Below, one piece after another: positions 36,301 to 43,853 of a stretch of 48,385 nt of DNA; the first letter of the stretch is position 1, and every line of letters begins with the position of its first letter. Made by a program: the position numbers and the translations under genes. The notes under the pieces are model-generated. The model searched no databases, had not been told where the DNA came from, and saw only the letters and a list, made by a program, of their open reading frames with translations. This DNA is from Arthrobacter sp. Leaf141 (GTDB taxonomy: Bacteria; Actinomycetota; Actinomycetes; Actinomycetales; Micrococcaceae), in assembly GCF_001424565.1 (NCBI RefSeq), contig NZ_LMOL01000005.1:601458-649842 (forward strand). Direction: 5' to 3'.

Positions 36301-36889
36301 GCCCAGCCACATCTCGGCGTCAACGCTGGTGGACCTCGGCGAGGACCCATCGGCAGTCCTGTCCCGGCTCCGCCGCCCTGTGCCCCGCGAACCGGGCATG
36401 TCGGCCCGCAAGGGCACGGCGTTCCACGCCTGGGTGGAGGACTACTTCGGCACCACCGGGATGCTGGACCTGGGGGAGGCCCCCGGCGCGGACGACCACA
36501 TCGACGCCGCCTACGATCTCGACGCCATGGTGGCCACGTTCAAGGCTTCTCCTTGGGCGGAAAGGTCGCCGGCATTTGTGGAGGTGCCGGTGGAGACCCG
36601 GGTAGGGGACGTGGTGGTCCGTGGCCGGATTGATGCCGTCTTCCAGGACGCTGACGGGCGCTGGGACCTGGTGGACTGGAAAACCGGCAGGCGTCCATCA
36701 GGTGCCCACCTGCGGACCAGGGCCGTGCAGCTGGCCGTCTACCGGCTGGCCTGGGCCCGATTGAAGGGTGTCCCGCTGGATGACGTGCGCGCGGCCTTCT
36801 TCTACGTGGCTGACAACAACGTGGTGCGGCCCCATGACCTGGCAACGGCAAGGGAACTCGAGGAACTGGTCCAGGCCGCCCTGGCCTAA
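33344..36889 (+). CDS. adnB: AdnB-like UvrD/RecB-family helicase-nuclease subunit
   Basis: An 1181-residue partner of AdnA with a complete SF1A motor: Walker A AGAGSGKT (67-74), FTRKAAGEL, LLDEFQDTSYAQ (about 314), VGDPNQSIYGFRGA, TVHASKGLEWDVVF (about 733-746) and VAYTRAKHVLWVS. This intact motor should be the lead translocase. The C-terminal nuclease has FVEVPVETRVGDVVVRGRIDAVF and LVDWKTGRRPSG (about 1108-1119). The first ~30 residues repeat TDQA/MDQAGGRMG-like units and look disordered. ATG 33344 is chosen because it overlaps the adnA stop (ATGA). It converges with the phosphotransferase gene, with only 23 bases between stops and no terminator hairpin evident. Confidence 0.9.
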   Translation: MSTDQADDRTGMDQAGGRMGTEQAGQLPPEPLFTPEELSVLLGEKNVPTPEQSAIISSPLTPRLVIAGAGSGKTATMADRVVWLVANGWVRPEEVLGVTFTRKAAGELASRIRAKLVGLQRLSGQDEGHKIFPAGLLGADALEPKVSTYHSFASGIVSDYGLRLGVERDVVLLGGAQAWQLASEVVEAYDGEYAHFRAAKSTLVKAVIQLAGECAEHLQEPEDVEAWLMARLSEFEALPYLATKKKNPPQAAAELAGMLRTRASVADMVGRYALAKRARGALDFGDLVALAAKVAQDVPLAAHMERQRYKVVLLDEFQDTSYAQLVLFSRLFGGGHAVTAVGDPNQSIYGFRGASAGQLFHFVREFPVRNTSPGLLGDWSPAPTSYLTTAWRNGRSILSAANVMSESLVRAAGQKGPAGGAPGAVADVPPLQASPYAVDGSVVLGRFGSDADEAAALAADVLKYRVTDFELAPDGTPVPPALAVLCRRRAQMEPVRRQFEARGIPYEIVGLGGLLDTPEIVDLVATLRVLADPGRSDALMRLLAGARWRLGPADLMALRDWSSQLARRRGRAAEGSAADADGPPDAPAEPEVLESDLTDGASLVEAVDWLPREDWVSVHGRTLGADARHRLGRLAAELRQLRGYLGDDLTTLLGEVERAMLLDIEVAARPGISIHQARRNLDAFQDAAAGFLRTSQRVDILAFLAWLEAASAEENGLEAPASDVNREAVQLLTVHASKGLEWDVVFVPGLNAGAFPSDRDSRWSSGAAALPWPLRGDRADLPQWDLDQPDQKGWLDAEKDYKANVQAHGDSEERRLAYVAYTRAKHVLWVSSAAWVGSRAGQAAMSPFLAELEPLAQVPAGAGHQAQATVHPLSLDEESLPEASPLTLETEIATWPYDPLEGPVDPRTGGRLRLSRGRRAMMEAAAARVVAALPAVAAGEELHSPADAGKPTPASLPAGPAAGWAREAALLLERRSRRSHGQDVHLPSHISASTLVDLGEDPSAVLSRLRRPVPREPGMSARKGTAFHAWVEDYFGTTGMLDLGEAPGADDHIDAAYDLDAMVATFKASPWAERSPAFVEVPVETRVGDVVVRGRIDAVFQDADGRWDLVDWKTGRRPSGAHLRTRAVQLAVYRLAWARLKGVPLDDVRAAFFYVADNNVVRPHDLATARELEELVQAALA

Positions 36890-36912
36890 TCAGGGGTGCG
36901 CCCGGGGCCCGC

Positions 36913-38241
36913 TCAGCTGCCGGACTTGGCCGGGCCCTGCCCGGAGGGTTCCGGTTCAGCCTGCTTGGCCTCAACGATCGAGATGGCGGCGGTGGAGGTA
37001 TCCTCCCCGGTTTCGCCGGGTGAGGTATCCGCTGCGGGCGCCGCGGAGTCCGCGCGAACCGGGGCCGCCTCGACCGGGGCCGCTTCGACTGGAGTCACAG
37101 GAACCGGAGCCACCGGGATCGGCGCCACGTGGACGGCCGGCTGCACGGCTACCGGTACCGGTGTCACGGTCACGGCTTTCCCGGCCGCGGCATGGCCGCC
37201 GTCGTCCGTTGCCACGGCATTTCCAGCGACGTGGACGGCCGGCTCCCCAGGTCCGGCCGGCGAAGCCCCGGCGTCCTGGGCGGCGCTGCCGGAGGCGGGC
37301 TGCGGCTCCACGCTGATGGGCTGCCCGCCGTATTCGGCGATATCGCTGGCCAGGGTCTCGAGCATGGATTCGGCCTCGGCCACCATGGCGGTGTCGCCCG
37401 CGGCGATGCCCTTGACCAGGTACTGGGCCAGGGCGAACTCGGCGGAAAGGGCCGCCCGGCGGAGCAGGTGCTGGTCAGGGGTGTCCCGCCGTCCGGCTGT
37501 GTAGCCGGCCAGGACCGCGGCCACGAAGTCCTGTTCGTTGGAGGCCACCAGCCAGGCAAAGTCGTCGGCAGGGTCGCCGATCCGGAGGTCGGTCCAACCG
37601 GTGACGGCGGTGACGCGGGGACCCTCCACCAGCAGGTTGTCCTCGTGCAGGTCACCATGGACCACGCAGGGGTTGAAACGCCACAGGGACACGTCCTCCA
37701 TGGCGTGTTCCCAGCGGCGGAGCAATGCCGACGGGATCTTGCCCGTGGTGGCGGCCTGGTCCAGCTCGTTGAGCCGGCGCTGGCGGAACTCGTTGGGGGT
37801 GTAACTGGGCAGGTCGGCGTTGCTGACCAGCGCGCGGGGCAGGTCGTGGATGGCCGCGAGGGCGGCACCAACTTCCCGGGCCAGGCTGTCCGGCCCGGCG
37901 GTGAGGTCTTCAATGCTGCGGTTGTTGCCCGCCAGATGTGAGTAGACAAACGTGGTGAGCGTGCCAAGCCTGACGCTGCCGGCCACCGTGGGCATCAGGA
38001 ATGGCAGCTCGGCGCGGATGCCGGGGGCGAAGGCGCGCAGCACCAGGAACTCGGTTTCCAGCCGGGCGCTTGCTTCGGCATGCCGGGGTGACCGGACCCG
38101 CCAGCGCTTGCCCTCGGAATCCAGGAGGAGGGCCGAGTCGAAGTCCGCGGGATCGTCCGGGGCTGCGCTGACGGCCGTGGGGGTCAGCCCGGGGACTGCC
38201 GCGGTTGCAATGGCGGCCAGTTCAATCGGTTTTCTTCTCAC
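36913..38241 (-). CDS. Mph/APH-like phosphotransferase with long Pro/Val/Ala tail
   Basis: A 442-residue protein. Residues ~1-300 form an aminoglycoside/macrolide-phosphotransferase-type kinase fold: VVHGDLHEDNLLV (about 191-203) with the catalytic Asp, and TGWTDLRIGDPADDFAWL (about 210-227) with the metal Asp. The wording (HGDLH...TGWTDL...DPADDFAWL) is close to macrolide 2'-phosphotransferases, but many core actinobacterial relatives phosphorylate unknown metabolites. Residues ~310-442 are a disordered tail of PVPV/PVEAAPV-type repeats; a 16-base DNA repeat (37127-37142, 37229-37244) encodes PAVHV twice. Start GTG 38241 has TACCGT 6 bases upstream. Resistance function should not be assumed. 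Confidence 0.82.
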   Translation of the reverse strand: MRRKPIELAAIATAAVPGLTPTAVSAAPDDPADFDSALLLDSEGKRWRVRSPRHAEASARLETEFLVLRAFAPGIRAELPFLMPTVAGSVRLGTLTTFVYSHLAGNNRSIEDLTAGPDSLAREVGAALAAIHDLPRALVSNADLPSYTPNEFRQRRLNELDQAATTGKIPSALLRRWEHAMEDVSLWRFNPCVVHGDLHEDNLLVEGPRVTAVTGWTDLRIGDPADDFAWLVASNEQDFVAAVLAGYTAGRRDTPDQHLLRRAALSAEFALAQYLVKGIAAGDTAMVAEAESMLETLASDIAEYGGQPISVEPQPASGSAAQDAGASPAGPGEPAVHVAGNAVATDDGGHAAAGKAVTVTPVPVAVQPAVHVAPIPVAPVPVTPVEAAPVEAAPVRADSAAPAADTSPGETGEDTSTAAISIVEAKQAEPEPSGQGPAKSGS

Positions 38242-38247
38242 CGTTCA

Positions 38248-38253
38248 ACGGTA
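38248..38253 (-). promoter_or_regulatory. -10 box of a probable leaderless promoter (phosphotransferase gene)
   Basis: TACCGT on the minus strand ends 6 bases before the GTG at 38241. Confidence 0.5.
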
Positions 38254-38372
38254 GATTGCCCGCCCGCCCGCGGGCCCATCCGGCGGCGGCGAGTCTTGAG
38301 ATATGTGGAAATAGTGCGGTCCGCTGGTCCACAGCCGGGCCCTTGGAAATGTCAATTGTCAGTCCCAGTCAG

Positions 38373-38378
38373 TACGGT
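38373..38378 (+). promoter_or_regulatory. -10 box of a probable leaderless promoter (nudC)
   Basis: TACGGT ends 6 bases before the nudC ATG at 38385; no Shine-Dalgarno. Confidence 0.5.
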
Positions 38379-38384
38379 GGACCT

Positions 38385-39407
38385 ATGAGCCACGCTGAGT
38401 CTGTAATGCCGCTCCACCGGAAGGTGCCGGCGCAGCTGCCGGCCAACCACCTGACGGACGCCCTCCTCCCGGTCCGGCCTGCCCTGGTGGACCGTGGCTC
38501 GGTGGGACGGGTCAGGCCCGGCATGGTGGCGGACCTGCTGGCAGGCTCCGGGACGATGGCTGTTGTCCTGTCCCGGCGGCAGGGCCTGATCCACGGCGTC
38601 GGCCTGTTCATGGCCGGGGCCAGGGAGCTCCACGAAGCCCTCACAGCTGCCGGCCAGGGCCCGGAACTGGTGGTTTACCTGGGCGCGGCCCTTCCGGGCG
38701 GGGAACTTGCCGAAGGCACCGAACTGCTGCTCTTTGTCCTGTCCGAACCTGCAGCGCCCGGCACGGCCGGGATCCCCGAGGACGCCGCCTGGGCCGGTTT
38801 CCGTGACGTCGCAGCGGGCCTGAGCAGCCTGCACACAGCCTTGTTTGTCGAAGCCAGCGCCATTACCAACTGGCACGCCCTGCACACGCACTGCCCGCGG
38901 TGCGGCACGCCCACAGAGGTCGAAGCAGGCGGCTGGGTCCGGCGGTGCCCTTCGGACCAATCCGAACACTATCCGCGGACGGACCCCGCCATCATCGTGA
39001 CGGTGGTTGGCCCGGACGGCCGGGTGCTGCTGGGCGGCGGGGGTCCTGCGGAAGCCAAAAACTACTCCACCCTGGCCGGCTTTGTGGAGCCCGGCGAGTC
39101 CCTCGAGCAGGCAGTGGTCCGCGAGATTCACGAGGAAGTCGGCGTCCGGGTGGCAGCCTGCCAGTACCTCGGGTCGCAGTCGTGGCCGTTTCCTGCCTCC
39201 CTTATGCTTGGATTCACCGCCATCACTGAAGACACCGAGGCAACGCCCGACGGCGTTGAGGTCACCAGGGCGCGCTGGTTCAGCCGAGAAGAACTCCAGG
39301 CAGCCGTGCTCGCTGGTGAGATCACCATCTCCAGCAGGCTTTCCATCGCTAGGTCCCTGATCGAACACTGGTACGGCGGACGCATCCAGGACCTCACCGG
39401 TTCCTGA
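38385..39407 (+). CDS. nudC: NADH pyrophosphatase NudC (Nudix)
   Basis: A 340-residue Nudix hydrolase that cleaves NAD(H) to NMN(H) and AMP; family members also remove NAD caps from RNA. It has a zinc-ribbon-like segment HCPRCGTPTE...WVRRCPSD (about 167-190) in which only three Cys are seen, and YPRTDPAIIV. The Nudix box is GFVEPGESLEQAVVREIHEEVGV (about 232-254). SQSWPFPASLMLGF is the NADH-type specificity signature (normally SQPWPFP). ATG 38385 is chosen over upstream in-frame starts because TACGGT lies 6 bases upstream. It is followed after 51 bases by uvrD2, an order I recall from mycobacteria. Confidence 0.93.
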   Translation: MSHAESVMPLHRKVPAQLPANHLTDALLPVRPALVDRGSVGRVRPGMVADLLAGSGTMAVVLSRRQGLIHGVGLFMAGARELHEALTAAGQGPELVVYLGAALPGGELAEGTELLLFVLSEPAAPGTAGIPEDAAWAGFRDVAAGLSSLHTALFVEASAITNWHALHTHCPRCGTPTEVEAGGWVRRCPSDQSEHYPRTDPAIIVTVVGPDGRVLLGGGGPAEAKNYSTLAGFVEPGESLEQAVVREIHEEVGVRVAACQYLGSQSWPFPASLMLGFTAITEDTEATPDGVEVTRARWFSREELQAAVLAGEITISSRLSIARSLIEHWYGGRIQDLTGS

Positions 39408-39458
39408 GGCCAACCATCCACCGGATTCATCCGGCAGTCGAGACTAAGAACAGCAGAA

Positions 39459-41594
39459 GTGACTACAGAGAATTTTGACGGCACAGCCTCCCTCGAGGAC
39501 CGCATCCTTGGCGGCCTGGACGCCGAACAGCGTGAGGTGGCCAGCACCCTCAACGGTCCGCTGTGCGTGCTGGCCGGCGCCGGAACCGGAAAGACCCGCG
39601 CCATCACCCACCGCATCGCCTACGGCGTGCACTCAGGCGTCTACTCGCCGCAGCGGCTTCTGGCCGTCACCTTCACCGCGAGGGCTGCCGCGGAAATGCG
39701 CAGCCGGCTGCGGGACCTCGGCGCCGGCAATGTCCAGGCCCGCACCTTCCACGCAGCCGCGTTGCGCCAGCTCCAGTTCTTCTGGCCCCAGGCCGTGGGT
39801 GGCACCTTGCCCAACCTCCTGGACCATAAAGCCCAGATGCTCGCGGAGGCTGCACGGCGCCTTCGGCTGAGTACTGACAGGGCCTCCATCCGCGACCTTG
39901 CCTCGGAAATCGAATGGGCAAAAGTGTCAATGCTCACCCCGGCGAACTACCTGGAGAACGCCCAGGACCGTGGCGCGCCGGGTGGCTTCGACCTGACCGC
40001 CGTCGCCCGTGTTTTCCAGTCCTACGAGGACGTGAAAACGGACCGGAACGTCATCGACTTCGAGGATGTCCTGCTCATCACGGTGGGCATCCTGCAGGAG
40101 GACGAAAAGGTCGCCGCCACCGTCCGTGAGCAGTACCGGCACTTTGTGGTGGACGAATACCAGGACGTTTCCCCGCTCCAGCAGCGGCTCCTGGAGCTGT
40201 GGCTGGGCGGCCGGGACGAGCTTTGTGTGGTGGGTGACGCCAGCCAGACCATCTACTCCTTCACCGGCGCATCGCCGAAGCACCTGCTCGATTTCAAAGC
40301 GCGCTATCCGGAAGCCAAAGTGGTCAAGCTCATCCGCGACTACCGTTCCACCCCGCAGGTGGTGAAGCTCGCCAACGACCTCCTGGCCGGACGGCGCAGC
40401 GGCGGTCCGGTCGCTGACGCCGCCTGGGCGTCGCCGCTGCAGCTTGTGGCGCAGCGGCCTGCGGGCCCGGTCCCCGAGTTCACCGAGTGCTCGGACGACG
40501 AAGCCGAGGCCGCCACCGTGGCCCGGAAGATCAAGGCACTGCTCGACGACGGCACCCAGGCCAGCCAGGTGGCTGTCCTTTTCCGAACCAACGGACAGTC
40601 CGAAGCCTACGAGCAGGCGCTGGCAGCGGCCGGAATCGGCTACCAGCTGCGCGGCGGCGAACGGTTTTTCGCGCGCAAGGAAGTCCGGGACGCCATCCTG
40701 CAGCTGCGGGCAGCCACGCGGGCCGTGGCCGAGGATGACTCGGCGGGCACGCTGGGCCAGGTGGTCCGCGATATCGTGGCCTCCCTCGGCTACACCGAAT
40801 CAGCTCCCCACAGCGGCGGCGCCCTGCGGGAACGCTGGGAATCCCTGGCAGCGCTGGTGGCGCTGGCCGATGAGCTGCGCGAGGTCCGCGGGCCGGAGTT
40901 CAGCCTCGCTGATTTCGTCAACGAACTGCAGGAACGTTCACTTGCCCAGCACGCGCCCACCGTGCAGGGCGTTACCCTGGCCTCCCTGCACGCCGCCAAG
41001 GGTTTGGAATGGGACGCCGTCTTCCTGGTGGGGCTCAGTGAAGGCCTGATGCCCATCTCGTTCGCAGATTCACCCGAAGCAGTGGACGAGGAACGGCGCC
41101 TCCTCTACGTGGGCATCACGCGGGCCCGTGAGCACCTGTCCCTGTCCTGGTCAACGGCCAGGACACCGGGCGGGCGCGCCAACCGCAAACCGTCGCGGTT
41201 TATGGATGGTCTCCGGCCCAACTCGGTGGCCACCTCCAGCCTGCGGGGCAAAGGCCCGGCGCCACGCCGGAAGGCCGCGGCCCCGGCCATGTGCCGGGTT
41301 TGCGGCACCATGCTGGGCACCGGCGCGGAACGGAAAGTGGGGCGCTGCAATTCGTGCCCGCCCACCTACGAGGAACAGACCTTCGACGCCTTGCGGAATT
41401 GGCGCCGCGACGTGGCGCAGTCGGCGGACGTCCCGGCGTTTGTTGTCTTCACGGATGCAACGCTCACGGCCATCGCCGAGGCCCAGCCTGAATCGTTGGA
41501 GGAACTCGCGGAACTCGCCGGAGTGGGGCCCACCAAGCTGGAACGCTACGGCGAGGACGTCCTGCGGGTCCTCATCGAAAGTACCGAACTGTGA
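39459..41594 (+). CDS. uvrD2: ATP-dependent DNA helicase UvrD2 (SF1 plus zinc motif plus HRDC)
   Basis: A 711-residue 3'-5' helicase. SF1 motifs: Walker A AGAGTGKT (39-46), TFTARAAAEM, VVDEYQDVSPLQ (about 228-239), VVGDASQTIYSFTGA, LHAAKGLEWDAVF and YVGITRAREHLSLSW. After the motor comes a four-Cys motif, CRVCG...GRCNSC (about 611-630). A C-terminal HRDC domain follows (about 640-711: FDALRNWRRDVAQSADVPAFVVFTDATL...LAGVGPTKLERYG). This architecture is that of mycobacterial UvrD2, where the Cys motif links and couples the two parts. Start GTG 39459. The stop overlaps the next gene (GTGA). Confidence 0.93.
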   Translation: MTTENFDGTASLEDRILGGLDAEQREVASTLNGPLCVLAGAGTGKTRAITHRIAYGVHSGVYSPQRLLAVTFTARAAAEMRSRLRDLGAGNVQARTFHAAALRQLQFFWPQAVGGTLPNLLDHKAQMLAEAARRLRLSTDRASIRDLASEIEWAKVSMLTPANYLENAQDRGAPGGFDLTAVARVFQSYEDVKTDRNVIDFEDVLLITVGILQEDEKVAATVREQYRHFVVDEYQDVSPLQQRLLELWLGGRDELCVVGDASQTIYSFTGASPKHLLDFKARYPEAKVVKLIRDYRSTPQVVKLANDLLAGRRSGGPVADAAWASPLQLVAQRPAGPVPEFTECSDDEAEAATVARKIKALLDDGTQASQVAVLFRTNGQSEAYEQALAAAGIGYQLRGGERFFARKEVRDAILQLRAATRAVAEDDSAGTLGQVVRDIVASLGYTESAPHSGGALRERWESLAALVALADELREVRGPEFSLADFVNELQERSLAQHAPTVQGVTLASLHAAKGLEWDAVFLVGLSEGLMPISFADSPEAVDEERRLLYVGITRAREHLSLSWSTARTPGGRANRKPSRFMDGLRPNSVATSSLRGKGPAPRRKAAAPAMCRVCGTMLGTGAERKVGRCNSCPPTYEEQTFDALRNWRRDVAQSADVPAFVVFTDATLTAIAEAQPESLEELAELAGVGPTKLERYGEDVLRVLIESTEL

Positions 41595-42241
41595 CAGAGC
41601 CGGCAGTCGTTGCGGCGCCGGTCCTTGGCCGGCGGGCGGCAGCCCCGTTGACCACCGCTGATGGTGCCCCCGTGGAGATCCGGCGGTCAGCACGGCGCAC
41701 CCGCACCGTGGCGGCGTTCTGGGAGAACGGCACGGCGGTAGTGGCCATCCCGGCCCGCTTCACCAAGGCCCAGGAAGCGGAGTGGGCCCACCGGATGCTG
41801 GCCAAGCTGCAGCGCCAGGGGGAGCGGCGGACGGCCGCCGGCAGGAAACGTCCCGCTTCCGACGCAGCCCTCGCGGCCCACGCGGCGCAGCTCTCCGGGC
41901 AGTACCTCGGCGGCCGCGCAGTACCGACGTCGGTGCGCTGGGTCAGCAACCAGAACTCACGCTGGGGTTCGGCGACGCCTGCCCAGGGCTCCATCCGCCT
42001 GTCGGACAAGCTCCGGCCCATGCCGCAGTGGGTTATCGACTACGTCCTGCTGCATGAACTGGCCCACCTCCTGGTGGCCAGCCACAATGCCGCTTTCTGG
42101 CAACTGCTCACGGCATACCCGGAGACACAACGGGCCAAGGCGTTCCTCGAAGGCGTCTCGTTTGCCACCGGCCGGGGCCTGCCGGAGAGCGGATCCGAGG
42201 CCGGCGCGGAACCGCACGGGTGGCCGGCTGACGCCGACTGA
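41591..42241 (+). CDS. YgjP/M48-like metallopeptidase (DUF45)
   Basis: A 216-residue predicted zinc metallopeptidase. The active-site segment is LLHELAHLLVASHNAAFW (about 153-170): HExxH supplies two His and the following H-x3-FW the third ligand, the YgjP/WLM pattern. The RWGS motif (NSRWGSATPAQGSIRLS) upstream is also diagnostic. There is no signal peptide, so it is cytoplasmic. The GTG at 41591 overlaps the uvrD2 stop, suggesting coupled expression; I recall YgjP-type domains linked with DNA-repair proteins (SprT/WLM relatives), so a DNA-protein crosslink role is a reasonable but untested idea. Confidence 0.88.
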   Translation: MTEPAVVAAPVLGRRAAAPLTTADGAPVEIRRSARRTRTVAAFWENGTAVVAIPARFTKAQEAEWAHRMLAKLQRQGERRTAAGRKRPASDAALAAHAAQLSGQYLGGRAVPTSVRWVSNQNSRWGSATPAQGSIRLSDKLRPMPQWVIDYVLLHELAHLLVASHNAAFWQLLTAYPETQRAKAFLEGVSFATGRGLPESGSEAGAEPHGWPADAD

Positions 42242-42278
42242 TTTTTCCACCGCAACGCCTGAATGACGCGACGGACGC

Positions 42279-42310
42279 CGAAGGCCCGGCACTGGCGTGC
42301 CGGGCCTTCG
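42279..42310. terminator. Bidirectional terminator hairpin, 14-bp perfect stem
   Basis: Bases 42279-42292 pair fully with 42297-42310 around TGGC. It lies between convergent gene ends at 42241 (+) and 42317 (-). There is no clear T tract, but the stem is very GC-rich. Confidence 0.75.
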
Positions 42311-42316
42311 CGGCGG

Positions 42317-43717
42317 TTACCCTTTCGGCTGGGGCTCCCCGCTGTCGTCGTCGTCGGTTTTCTCCGGGGCGTCATCGAAGCCACCGCTCAACAGCTTCTG
42401 CAGCGCGTCGTCCACTTCGCTGTCGCTGGCTTCCGCGAGTTTCCGGCGGGCGCTGAAGCCTTGAGGATCATCCAGGTCCTCTGACGTGGGCAGCAGGTCA
42501 GGGTGGTGCCAGATGGCGTCCCGGCCTTCGATGCCGCGTTCGTCCTTGAGGCTGGCCCACAGGGTGGCGGCGTCACGCAGGCGGCGCGGGCGCAGTTCAA
42601 GACCCACCAGCGAGGCGAAGGCATGCTCGGCGGGTCCGCCGGTGGCGCGGCGCCTGCGGACCGTTTCGCGGAGAGCACCCGCCGAGGGCAGGACCTTTTC
42701 CGTGGCGGCCGCGGTGAGCTCGTCCACCCACCCTTCCACCAGGGCCAGGGCCGTTTCGAGTTTTTCCAGGGCCTGGTCCTGGGCGGGAGTGCGCTGCGGC
42801 ATAAACACGCCCTGGGACAGGGCTTCCTGGATGCCTTCGGGATTGCTCGGATCCAGGTCCCGTGCCAGTTCCTCGATGCGGGACGTGTCGATGTGGATGC
42901 CCCTGGCGTACGCCTCGATGGCGCTGAGCAGATGGCCCCGCAGCCACGGCACCTGGACGAAGAGTCGTGCGTGCGCAGCTTCCCGGACGGCCAGGAACAG
43001 CCGGATATCGTTGGCCGGCAGGGAAAGGCCCTCGCCGAAAGCCGCCACATTCGCCGGCAGCAGGGCCATCTCCAGGTCGGCCAGCGGCACGCCGATGTCG
43101 GTGGAACTGACCACGTCCGCCGACAGGGCGCCGATGGCCTGCCCCAGCTGCATGCCGAAGATCGCTCCGCCCATGTTTTGCAGCATGGAGGACGCTCCGC
43201 CCATCATGGACTTCATCTCTTCGGGCATCTGCTCGGTCATGGCTGCGGACAGCGCGTTGGCAATGCTGTTCGCCACCGGTTCGGTGAGCCGTTTCCACGT
43301 TCCCAGGGTGGCCTCCACCCACTCCGCACGGGACCACGCACGGCCAATCAGGCCCGTGGCAGGAAGGTCGGTGACCGGGTCCAGCCAGAGCTCGGCCAGG
43401 CGCAGTGCCTCGTCCACTTCCTTCGACTGCTGGGAGGTGACGGACGGGTCTGCGCCGGTGGCGGCCACGCGTCGGGCGTTTTCGTGGGCCAGCTGCCAGT
43501 TGACGGGTCCCTCGGACGGTGCACTCATCATGGCCTGGACCTGGGAGAACATCTGGGCCAGGAGGTTGGGGTCGTCCGGCAGGCCGGCAGCTTTGGCCAG
43601 CTCGGCGGGGTCGAAGTTTTCCATCCCCTTGCCGCCCATCAGGTTCTGCAGCATTTCGGTCAACGGATCCTTCGGCGTCTCGTCGCCGTTGGAGGAGTTG
43701 AGTGGATTGGAGGTCAT
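42317..43717 (-). CDS. Zincin_2 (DUF2342) predicted metal-dependent hydrolase
   Basis: A 466-residue actinobacterial protein of the Zincin_2 family (TIGR03624 'putative hydrolase'). The putative zinc motif reads REAAHARLF (about 246-254): ExxxH-like rather than HExxH, followed by VPWLRGHLLSAIEAYARG. The N-terminal region is Met/Gly-rich (MMGGASSMLQNMGG, about 168-181) and resembles a helical membrane-proximal segment but is too polar for a transmembrane helix. The C-terminus is acidic (TDDDDSGE). It is divergent from the PDZ protease gene; the Zincin_2-PDZ-UPF0182 trio is conserved with mycobacteria (Rv3195-Rv3193c as I recall). No enzymatic activity is established. Confidence 0.87.
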   Translation of the reverse strand: MTSNPLNSSNGDETPKDPLTEMLQNLMGGKGMENFDPAELAKAAGLPDDPNLLAQMFSQVQAMMSAPSEGPVNWQLAHENARRVAATGADPSVTSQQSKEVDEALRLAELWLDPVTDLPATGLIGRAWSRAEWVEATLGTWKRLTEPVANSIANALSAAMTEQMPEEMKSMMGGASSMLQNMGGAIFGMQLGQAIGALSADVVSSTDIGVPLADLEMALLPANVAAFGEGLSLPANDIRLFLAVREAAHARLFVQVPWLRGHLLSAIEAYARGIHIDTSRIEELARDLDPSNPEGIQEALSQGVFMPQRTPAQDQALEKLETALALVEGWVDELTAAATEKVLPSAGALRETVRRRRATGGPAEHAFASLVGLELRPRRLRDAATLWASLKDERGIEGRDAIWHHPDLLPTSEDLDDPQGFSARRKLAEASDSEVDDALQKLLSGGFDDAPEKTDDDDSGEPQPKG

Positions 43718-43840
43718 GATCCCGCCGATCGTCGGTGTGACTGTTGATCAACCTTCACGGTACCCCGGTGGTGCACGGCTGTCTGCCGCCCCGCGGCGCC
43801 GTTCGCTGTAGGCAAAGAGCTGTCAACGGCCAGCACCGCG

Positions 43841-43846
43841 TAATGT
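43841..43846 (+). promoter_or_regulatory. -10 box of a probable leaderless promoter (PDZ protease gene)
   Basis: TAATGT ends 7 bases before the GTG at 43854; no Shine-Dalgarno. Confidence 0.55.
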
Positions 43847-43853
43847 TGGTCCG

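Noticed and set aside
36890..36912. Terminator between adnB and the phosphotransferase gene
   Set aside because: The 23-base gap is GC-rich but does not form a stable symmetric hairpin.
36913..38241. Calling the phosphotransferase an acquired antibiotic-resistance gene
   Set aside because: It sits in conserved core context with native base composition and no mobile-element signs; the substrate is unknown.
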